Below are positions 55,457-61,765 of a stretch of DNA of 64,000 nt, piece after piece (the first letter of the stretch is position 1; each line of letters opens with the position of its first letter). Source of the stretch: Pseudomonadota bacterium (lineage in GTDB: Bacteria > Pseudomonadota > Gammaproteobacteria > Steroidobacterales > Steroidobacteraceae); assembly GCA_023391815.1 (NCBI GenBank), contig JAEWAF010000136.1, positions 1 through 64,000 on the forward strand, given 5' to 3'. The notes under the pieces are model-generated. The model worked only from the letters and a program-made list of their open reading frames with translations, did not search any database and had not been told where the DNA came from. The translations under genes and the position numbers were made by a program.

Positions 55457-56104
55457 CTATCCCGCCGGGCTCACCGTGCGGTCCACCTCGGACGGATCGA
55501 TTCGTACGATGCCGGGCCGGCGACCCCGCATTTTCAGAATGGAGAGTTCAAGTGAGGGCGCATCGCTGCGCAGAGCGATCCGCAGCGTTGCGGGCGAGGC
55601 CGCTCTCGCTTCACTCATCGGTCGAAACAATACACCGACGCCGCGCCCGGTCATCGCCGCAAGCTTGAGGGAGCGGAGGGCGGCGGGCTTCAAGTGCCGC
55701 GCCCATGCGATCACGGCAAGACATGCGCCCGAGCGCAACGCTTGAGCCATTGCCCACTGAAGGTCCGCTGGCTGCGAGACCGAACAGATCCAATGATGGT
55801 TGGGAACCAGTCCGTACTGAGCCAATGCAGTCGCATGCAACTCGAAGGGCGGCGCCAGCCACAGCACGATTTGCCGGTGCGATGTTTCCAATGGGTGTTC
55901 GCGTCTCAACAGGCCCAGCAACAACCTCAATTCGCCCATGCCTTGCTCATCGGATAACAACTCGATGAGCGACGGCAATGGCCAGCCGCCGCCGAGCGCC
56001 CGATCGAGCGATGCATAGCCCGTGGAGACGCAATGAGACTGAAGCGAGGCGAGCGACTCTGCACGCCAGAGCAGCGGGATGTCGGCGAGCGCGACGGTGT
56101 TCAT
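55457..56104 (-). CDS. imuA: Translesion synthesis accessory protein ImuA
   Basis: The 215-residue protein resembles the RecA/SulA-like ImuA of gammaproteobacteria: WRAESLASLQSHCVSTGYASLDRALGGGWPLPSLIELLSDEQGMGELRLLLGLL, then QIVLWLAPPFELHATALAQYGL and CLAVIAWARHLKPAALRSLKLAA. It lacks a good Walker A motif. ImuA partners with ImuB and RecA in the mutasome. It starts 3 bp after the zinc-ribbon gene and precedes imuB by 4 bp, so all four genes share one transcript. Confidence 0.92.
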   Translation of the reverse strand: MNTVALADIPLLWRAESLASLQSHCVSTGYASLDRALGGGWPLPSLIELLSDEQGMGELRLLLGLLRREHPLETSHRQIVLWLAPPFELHATALAQYGLVPNHHWICSVSQPADLQWAMAQALRSGACLAVIAWARHLKPAALRSLKLAAMTGRGVGVLFRPMSEARAASPATLRIALRSDAPSLELSILKMRGRRPGIVRIDPSEVDRTVSPAG

Positions 56105-56107
56105 CGA

Positions 56108-56365
56108 TCACTCCCGCTCCCGACGTCGCTGATTGATCTTCGACCACGCCTGAATGGCGGGACTGCCGCTCGGCGGCCGGCGCGCCTGCGGCCGATCCTC
56201 GAAGGCGCGTGTCAGCGCGACTGGATCGAGACACACGACGGTGCAGTTGGCGCAGAAGATCAGTCGGGTCGTGACCTGCGAACCGTCTGGACGGTGCAGA
56301 ACCACCGGCTGGAACACGGTGCCATTACAAATGGGGCAGCAGATGTGGTCGGGCCGGTCCGGCAT
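56108..56365 (-). CDS. Small zinc-ribbon-like protein heading the imu operon
   Basis: The 85-residue protein has two CxxC knuckles, CCPIC near residues 9-13 and FCANC near 37-41, which together can bind one zinc. A short beta hairpin lies between them (TVFQPVVLHRPDGSQVTTRLI), and the C-terminus is charged and Pro/Arg-rich, ending NQRRRERE. In many bacteria this operon position holds a lexA-type gene; here the first gene is this protein. The ATG at 56365 lies 14 bp after the LexA box at 56380-56395, so it is SOS controlled, though no clear Shine-Dalgarno is seen. It is 3 bp from imuA. Its function is unknown; a mutasome or DNA-binding accessory role is inferred. Confidence 0.75.
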   Translation of the reverse strand: MPDRPDHICCPICNGTVFQPVVLHRPDGSQVTTRLIFCANCTVVCLDPVALTRAFEDRPQARRPPSGSPAIQAWSKINQRRRERE

Positions 56366-56379
56366 GGCGAGTCAGGAGC

Positions 56380-56395
56380 CTGTACGAATGTACAG
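56380..56395. promoter_or_regulatory. LexA (SOS) box of the imu operon
   Basis: CTGTACGAATGTACAG fits the CTGT-N8-ACAG consensus of gammaproteobacterial LexA perfectly at both half-sites. It lies 14 bp upstream of the first gene of the zinc-ribbon-imuA-imuB-dnaE2 operon, where LexA would cover the promoter. Confidence 0.85.
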
Positions 56396-56524
56396 ATCCT
56401 AGATCGCTTCGCGTCACGGTGGAAGAAGCTAGACCGGCAAATACGAGCACTTCACCCCCTGTGCTTTGCTAAGCGGCTGATCGATCGCCGATTAAATTTT
56501 CGCTGGCGGAGCAAAGCGGGTATC

Positions 56525-56540
56525 CTGTACATAAACCCAG
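56525..56540. promoter_or_regulatory. Imperfect LexA box before the VRR-NUC gene
   Basis: CTGTACATAAACCCAG has a perfect left half-site and one mismatch in the right (CCAG for ACAG). It lies 17 bp before the ATG of the VRR-NUC nuclease gene. A weak SOS operator is plausible. Confidence 0.45.
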
Positions 56541-56557
56541 GTTAACCGACGATCGCC

Positions 56558-58186
56558 ATGAGTGGCCCAGCGCTGCCCGATGCTCTCTATTACTTACGCA
56601 ATTTCCGACAGGCCATTCAGTGGGTCCTCGATCGCAACGAGGATCTGCTGTCGGCGCCGGAGCGAGCGTTCGCAGCCGAGCTGAACGCGTTGCCGATTTC
56701 GGCGCAGGCGTTGCTGGCGCGCTTGTCCATGCGACGAGGCGTGCTCTTCCGTCGCTCGAAAATCCACTACGCGGAGATCGAATCGCTCCCGGAGGCGTTC
56801 AATGCCTTGGTCGACATTGGCTGGCTGGATTCGCGGCCGCCTTTGACGCTTCAGGACCTGTTTCGACTCTGCACTCGCGAGGAGTTGGCCCGGCGATTCG
56901 GCGATCGCGTCGGGCGCATGAACAAATCCGACGCGTACGAGGCGCTCATCGAAGTGTATGGGGACGATCGACCGTTCGAGGAATGGCTGAACACGGACGA
57001 GCCCGTGTATCAGGTTTCGATTGCGCCGATGGTGTTGCAATTTCGTCTGCTGCATTTCGGCAACTTTCATCAAGAATGGCACGAATACACCCTGGCGCAT
57101 TTGCAAATCTTCAGGTACGAGCCCGTGCCGCTCGATCCCGCCAGCCGGCCATTCGAATCGCGTGAGGACATCGAGTTCTTTTACGCGCTGTATCGATGTT
57201 ACGAGGCTGTGAGCGACGGCGCCGATTTTCCGGAGATCCTTGCACTGCTGCCAAAAGTGCCAGCGTCGGAAGGCTGGTTGCGGCGGCGTTGGGATCGACT
57301 GCGATCTCACTTGGGCCAGGCAGCGGAACGACAGGAGGATTTCGAGACGGCGCTGCGAATGTATCGAGACAACACTTTGCCCGAGGCACGGGTGCGCGAA
57401 ATTCGACTGCTCGAATGTCTCGATCGGGACGACGAAGCGCTGGCCACTGCGAATGTGTTGCTTCAGGAAAGTGTCAGTGAGCTGATCGTGCAGCGGGTGA
57501 GTCGGATCGTTGCTCGGCTGGAGCGGCGCCGTGGTTCCGGACCGGTGAGGCGAGTGCGCCAGGTTCCGTGGGCTTCAATCCAATTGCAGCTGAACCACGA
57601 TCCCGAGCGGCGCGTTGAAGTGCTTGTTCAGGAACATTTGTCGAGCGCCGATGCTCCGGTGTTCTACCTCGAAAATAGCTTGATCTGTTCGTTGTTCGGG
57701 CTGCTCTGCTGGGAGGCCATTTTCCAACCGCTGCGCGGTGCTTTCTTTCATCCCTTTCAGTCCGGACCGGCGGATCTTGGCTGCCCCGATTTCGTGGTCC
57801 GTCGACGGGCCGCGTTCGACGCATGCCTGCAACGGCTCGAAACGGGTGAGTACTCCGCCATCATTCTGCGCACGTTTGCCGAAAAGCACGGTACCAGTGC
57901 GCCGTTCGTGCATTGGCTCGCGCTCGATGAACCGACCTTGCGGCTGGCCTTGCAATGTATTCCGGTTGAGCATCTGAAGTTGTATTTCGTACGGATGCTG
58001 GAGGATTTGAGCGAGAACACCCACGGCTTTCCGGACCTGGTGCAATTCTTTGTCCCGACGCGCACGTATAAGCTGGTCGAGGTGAAAGGGCCCGGCGATC
58101 GCGTCCAGGACAATCAGCGGCGCTGGTTACAGTTCTGCGCTCGGCACGGACTGCCGGTCGAAGTCTGTCAGGTCGGCTGGGCGTGA
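56558..58186 (+). CDS. VRR-NUC domain nuclease, FAN1-like
   Basis: The 542-residue protein matches the bacterial FAN1 plan. It has an N-terminal region (YYLRNFRQAIQWVLDRNEDLLSAPERAFAAEL), a winged-helix-like segment (RRGVLFRRSKIHYAEIESLPEAFNALVDIGWLD), a helical TPR-like middle, and a C-terminal VRR-NUC nuclease domain. The PD-(D/E)xK core is visible as Asp493 in GFPDLVQFF and Glu508/Lys510 in LVEVKGPGDRVQDNQRRW. FAN1 is a structure-specific nuclease that unhooks interstrand crosslinks. It is divergent from the imu operon, with an imperfect LexA box in front. An HMCES/YedK-type gene follows on the same strand. Confidence 0.88.
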   Translation: MSGPALPDALYYLRNFRQAIQWVLDRNEDLLSAPERAFAAELNALPISAQALLARLSMRRGVLFRRSKIHYAEIESLPEAFNALVDIGWLDSRPPLTLQDLFRLCTREELARRFGDRVGRMNKSDAYEALIEVYGDDRPFEEWLNTDEPVYQVSIAPMVLQFRLLHFGNFHQEWHEYTLAHLQIFRYEPVPLDPASRPFESREDIEFFYALYRCYEAVSDGADFPEILALLPKVPASEGWLRRRWDRLRSHLGQAAERQEDFETALRMYRDNTLPEARVREIRLLECLDRDDEALATANVLLQESVSELIVQRVSRIVARLERRRGSGPVRRVRQVPWASIQLQLNHDPERRVEVLVQEHLSSADAPVFYLENSLICSLFGLLCWEAIFQPLRGAFFHPFQSGPADLGCPDFVVRRRAAFDACLQRLETGEYSAIILRTFAEKHGTSAPFVHWLALDEPTLRLALQCIPVEHLKLYFVRMLEDLSENTHGFPDLVQFFVPTRTYKLVEVKGPGDRVQDNQRRWLQFCARHGLPVEVCQVGWA

Positions 58187-58267
58187 CGGTCAGTGGCGGA
58201 GATTCGGTTGTGTCGGCAGCCGCTCATGGCATGATTGTCCTCAACAACGGGTGAGGTGAGTCAGGTC

Positions 58268-59233
58268 ATGTGTTACGCAGCGCTGGTCTCAGCGGATTTG
58301 CGTCGACTGGAACGCGAGCTGGGCGGCCGCATCGATTTTTCAGGTTTTCGGCGAGCCTATGAGGCGCGTCTCGGCGATCCCAAGGCGTTCAAGATGCCGA
58401 TCGCGCTCGACCGCCAGTTCCTGCGAATGAACGATCCCTCGGCCGCACCGATCGTTGCCGCCATCTCCGAGTATCGCAACCGGCGCACCACCGAATGGCA
58501 ATCGGAGATTTTCGAACAACGCCGCCGGCACGCCGATGCCCAACGCAAGTTGGCCCAGAAAGTCACCAAGGCGGCGCAGAAGGATCTGCAGGTCTCCGCC
58601 GACAAGATCGAGCAACGCCTGAAATGGCTGAGCGACTTTCGCGATGCCGAGACCACGGACGAAGATGCCGTGATGTATCCCATGCACTATGGTCCTCTAA
58701 TCGTCGAGACGGACGGCGAACGGAAGATCACGCCCATGCGCTATCACTGTCGATTGCCGGGCCATGCACCGGACATGGACAAGCGTTTGATGGGCAATTA
58801 CAACGCGCGCATCGACTCCCTGGAAGATTGGTGGCGACCTGTGTTCGGAAAAAATCACGGGCTGCTGGTGCTGGACGGGTTTCGTGAGAATGTGAAGCGC
58901 CATGACATGCAAGGACGCGAGCTGGCGCAGGGCGAGCGCCCGGAGAATGTCGTTCTGCAATTTACGCCGAAGGACGCGACCTCGATGTTGGTGCCTTGTA
59001 TATGGGCGCACTGGCGCAGCGGAGATGAATCGCTGTACTCGATGGCGTTGATTACCGATGAGCCTCCGGCGGAGGTCGCGCAGGCGGGGCATAACAGATG
59101 TCCCATCAATCTCACGCGCGAAGCCGCGCTCGCCTGGCTCGCGCCGCATGGGCGAACCGGCGCAGAACTGTTTGAGATTCTGAGTCAGCGGCAGCGGCCG
59201 TATTACGAGCATCGGATCGCGGAGGCGGCGTGA
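58268..59233 (+). CDS. SOS response-associated peptidase family protein (HMCES/YedK-like)
   Basis: The 321-residue protein starts MCYAAL, so Cys2 is exposed after Met removal, as needed for the crosslink to abasic sites. Other family residues appear in diverged form: NYNARIDSLEDWW (NAR), GFRENV (Glu of GFYEW) and AGHNRCPINL (His of HDRMP). Between residues about 75 and 125 there is a charged helical insertion (IFEQRRRHADAQRKLAQKVTKAAQKDLQV) not present in E. coli YedK. HMCES proteins shield abasic sites in single-stranded DNA. The ATG at 58268 is fixed by the need for Cys2. It follows the FAN1-like gene by 81 bp. Confidence 0.85.
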   Translation: MCYAALVSADLRRLERELGGRIDFSGFRRAYEARLGDPKAFKMPIALDRQFLRMNDPSAAPIVAAISEYRNRRTTEWQSEIFEQRRRHADAQRKLAQKVTKAAQKDLQVSADKIEQRLKWLSDFRDAETTDEDAVMYPMHYGPLIVETDGERKITPMRYHCRLPGHAPDMDKRLMGNYNARIDSLEDWWRPVFGKNHGLLVLDGFRENVKRHDMQGRELAQGERPENVVLQFTPKDATSMLVPCIWAHWRSGDESLYSMALITDEPPAEVAQAGHNRCPINLTREAALAWLAPHGRTGAELFEILSQRQRPYYEHRIAEAA

Positions 59234-59276
59234 GCTTCCGGTACTTGCGAGACCGGGAATCCCGGGTCTCATTCCG

Positions 59277-60059
59277 TCAGCTTCGTGGCGAAGATGCTAT
59301 TTCGAGGCCCGTCAGCTCGGCGAGCTTGGCCATGAGCTCATTCTGGAAATCGAGGTCGAGCGCTTCCGCTGCCGGTTCCCGTCGTCGGCGGTGGTGCCAA
59401 TAGGCGCCACTGACGCGTGCGGCGGCATCCTGGCTGACCGCGAGCCATACTTGAGTGCGATGTCCTTCCGTCAGATCATCCGGCGCGCCGGGGCCGCCCA
59501 TCTTCGTCGGCACCCAGCCTGGATCGACCGCATTGCTCAACACATCGGGCCACTGCCTGGCGATCGCGAACGCCAGGGTTGTGACGAACAACTTGCTCTC
59601 CGAATATGCGGTGGTCGCATCCCACCGTCGCTTCGTCCAGTCGATGTCCGTCAATGAACCACTTGCACCCCGGTGCATTCCGCTGCTGAGGTAGACGAGG
59701 CGATCCGGCCGCTCGATCAGCGCAGTCAATATGTAAGGCGCCAGTGTGTTTACGGCGAGGACCTTGGCGTGACCCTCCGGCGTCGATCCGCGGCTGCGCT
59801 CCTGATAAATGCCTGCGTTGTGAATGACGGCATCCATTCGACCCATCTTATTGACCTGCTCGGCGATGCTTCGTGTCTCGATCGCGCTACTCAGGTCACC
59901 GATGACCATGCCAACAGCGCGCTCAGCCACGTCGGACAGTTCAGCCGCGCGCTTCGACGAGCGCGCATGAAGCACCACTTGATGACCTTCGGCCATGAGC
60001 GTGCGTGCCGCGGCGAGCCCGAGGCCGTCAGTGGAACCGGTGATGAAGACAAGACTCAT
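59277..60059 (-). CDS. SDR-family oxidoreductase
   Basis: The 260-residue protein begins MSLVFITGSTDGLGLAAARTLMAEGHQVVLHARS and contains AVIHNAGIYQE, LVYLSSGMHRGA and YSESKLFVTTLAFAIARQW, with the YxxxK active-site pair. The pattern resembles retinol-dehydrogenase/protochlorophyllide-reductase-like SDRs. It has no signal sequence and no co-directional neighbour in an obvious operon. It is convergent with the HMCES-type gene, 43 bp away. The substrate is unknown. Confidence 0.87.
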   Translation of the reverse strand: MSLVFITGSTDGLGLAAARTLMAEGHQVVLHARSSKRAAELSDVAERAVGMVIGDLSSAIETRSIAEQVNKMGRMDAVIHNAGIYQERSRGSTPEGHAKVLAVNTLAPYILTALIERPDRLVYLSSGMHRGASGSLTDIDWTKRRWDATTAYSESKLFVTTLAFAIARQWPDVLSNAVDPGWVPTKMGGPGAPDDLTEGHRTQVWLAVSQDAAARVSGAYWHHRRRREPAAEALDLDFQNELMAKLAELTGLEIASSPRS

Positions 60060-60200
60060 GAGACGTCACTTGTGACTGCTTCGCGCCCACACCCGTAACG
60101 CGAGCCACTCCCGATAGATCCATTCAGTGGAGGATCCGGCGATTGCGGACTGTAAACGCCACAGGCGTCCGCGCCGGTGATCGATCATCGGGCTGCATCG

Positions 60201-60689
60201 TCAAGGATCGCAGTACACGAACACATCGGCGCTCACCGGCCTGATCGTACTCAGGTTTCCAGGCGGCCCCAGTTCGATCACCAGATCACTGGCGGTATCC
60301 AGCTTGACGATGATTCCATGCCTGCCCTGGTTGAGGCTGATCGAGTTGATCGTCGCAGCACCGGCTGGCCGCGCCTCGGCGTCGTCGATATTGAACGCCA
60401 CCCATGCGGATTGCGGATCGAAGCCCAAATAGCGCCAGTCCAAATCGATGTACCGTGGCGTCATCGGAGATGCTCGGTCGAACCATTTATACTCGATCGC
60501 CGCATCCACGAACTCTTTGTTGCCGCTCCGCGTGGTCACCCAATCCTTGACGTATTTCATTTTCTGAGCGTCGCGCGAGATATCTTCCACGCGAGTGCAG
60601 GCTGCCTGGATGACATCGGCGTATTTCATCATTTGCAGATAAAAGCCGGCGGCCACGATGACCAGGAACAGTCCAAATAGCTTCTTCAC
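60201..60689 (-). CDS. Membrane-anchored or exported protein of unknown function
   Basis: The 162-residue protein starts (GTG) with a short hydrophobic segment, MKKLFGLFLVIVAAGFYLQMM, that fits a signal anchor. The rest contains CTRVEDISRDAQKMKYVKDWVTTRSGNKEFVDAAIEYKWFDRASPMTPRYIDLDW and a beta-rich end with VSADVFVYCDP. I do not recognise the family. It is a single gene between an SDR gene and the PEP-CTERM gene, all on the minus strand but with spacers of over 100 bp, so an operon is doubtful. Confidence 0.6.
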   Translation of the reverse strand: MKKLFGLFLVIVAAGFYLQMMKYADVIQAACTRVEDISRDAQKMKYVKDWVTTRSGNKEFVDAAIEYKWFDRASPMTPRYIDLDWRYLGFDPQSAWVAFNIDDAEARPAGAATINSISLNQGRHGIIVKLDTASDLVIELGPPGNLSTIRPVSADVFVYCDP

Positions 60690-60955
60690 GGAATGTCTCT
60701 GGTACGCCAGCCGTGCCTATCCAGTCCGCCGGGTGAGAGCGAACCTAAGTTCCGGTGATGAATGTTTGCGATTTCTTATTCCATCTCCGCTGCAGTTTAA
60801 ATCGGTTCAGAGCCTTTGTGCGTGACGGTGCTGGCGGTTTCGTTAGTGACCTGGCCGTGGGCGAAACGGCACGGACGAGTTCGACGGTTTACTGGATAGA
60901 TTGGGCGGGGCGCGCGTGACATCGCTCCCTGGATCTGCTCGGGCCGGCTATTGTG

Positions 60956-61516
60956 TCAGCCTGCTCGCCGCCGGCGCAGGAATCCTGCGGTCACCAGCCC
61001 GATCCCGAACAAGGCTAACGTTCCCGGCTCCGGCACGGTGCTGGGCGTGTTGGCGCCGTACAATTGGATGTGCGACAGCCCGCCGCCGCGGCTGAAGACA
61101 TTGACGAACTGCCAGTCGCCGGAAGAGATCATGGGATTCAGAAGATAAACAAACCAGTTGTCAGGCTTGTTGCCCGTGCCGAACTTGAAGCCGATGGCGA
61201 TCTCGCTCCAGTCGCTCCAAAGGCCGGGAGCGAGTGAAAAAGTTCCGGTGCTGCCGGACTGTGTGAACGCTGCCGAACCAATGCCGACCAAGCCGAGGCT
61301 GGCGCCTTCGCCCGTCAGAAAATCGTCGGTGCGAGCATTGCCGTTGAGGTTGCCGACCCCGCCTGACAGGCACGCGGACGCGACGGACGTGTCCACGTAC
61401 ATATGATTGACTCTCGAGTCCTCGCAGAGCAACGGAGTTGCATGGGTCGAACCCAGGTGCAAGAAAGCGGCGAGCGCGATGCCGAATGAATTCAAACGAA
61501 GGTTGGCTGTTTTCAT
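60956..61516 (-). CDS. PEP-CTERM sorting-domain protein
   Basis: The 186-residue protein has an N-terminal signal peptide (MKTANLRLNSFGIALAAFLHLGSTHATP) and a canonical C-terminal PEP-CTERM tail: TVPEPGTLALFGIGLVTAGFLRRRRAG, with the VPEP motif, a membrane helix and an Arg cluster. The two ends mark a protein exported and processed by an EpsH/XrtA-type exosortase. The middle (SLGLVGIGSAAFTQSGSTGTFSLAPGLWSDWSEIAIGFKFGTGNKPDNWFVYLLNP) is a beta-rich domain seen in other PEP-CTERM proteins. The ATG at 61516 follows GGAGAG. The exosortase gene is not in the window. Confidence 0.88.
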   Translation of the reverse strand: MKTANLRLNSFGIALAAFLHLGSTHATPLLCEDSRVNHMYVDTSVASACLSGGVGNLNGNARTDDFLTGEGASLGLVGIGSAAFTQSGSTGTFSLAPGLWSDWSEIAIGFKFGTGNKPDNWFVYLLNPMISSGDWQFVNVFSRGGGLSHIQLYGANTPSTVPEPGTLALFGIGLVTAGFLRRRRAG

Positions 61517-61765
61517 TTGAGCTCTCCAAGGGGCTTGGCTGGAGTCAAGGACAACTGTTTCTTGAGGCGCTGGCCTGGGATCGTTGCGCTGCAATCCAGC
61601 CTCGTTTCAACGTCTGATTGGAGCGCGCGGACACTTCGGGAGCACAGTAGTTGTCACCGCGTGAGTGCGCTGTGATCTTTCGAGGGGAGGAGACAACGGG
61701 ATTGTCCTTACGGCGATTTCGTCACAAGCGGAACCGAAAGCAATGCGGTTGTGCTCCAGGCTTCG

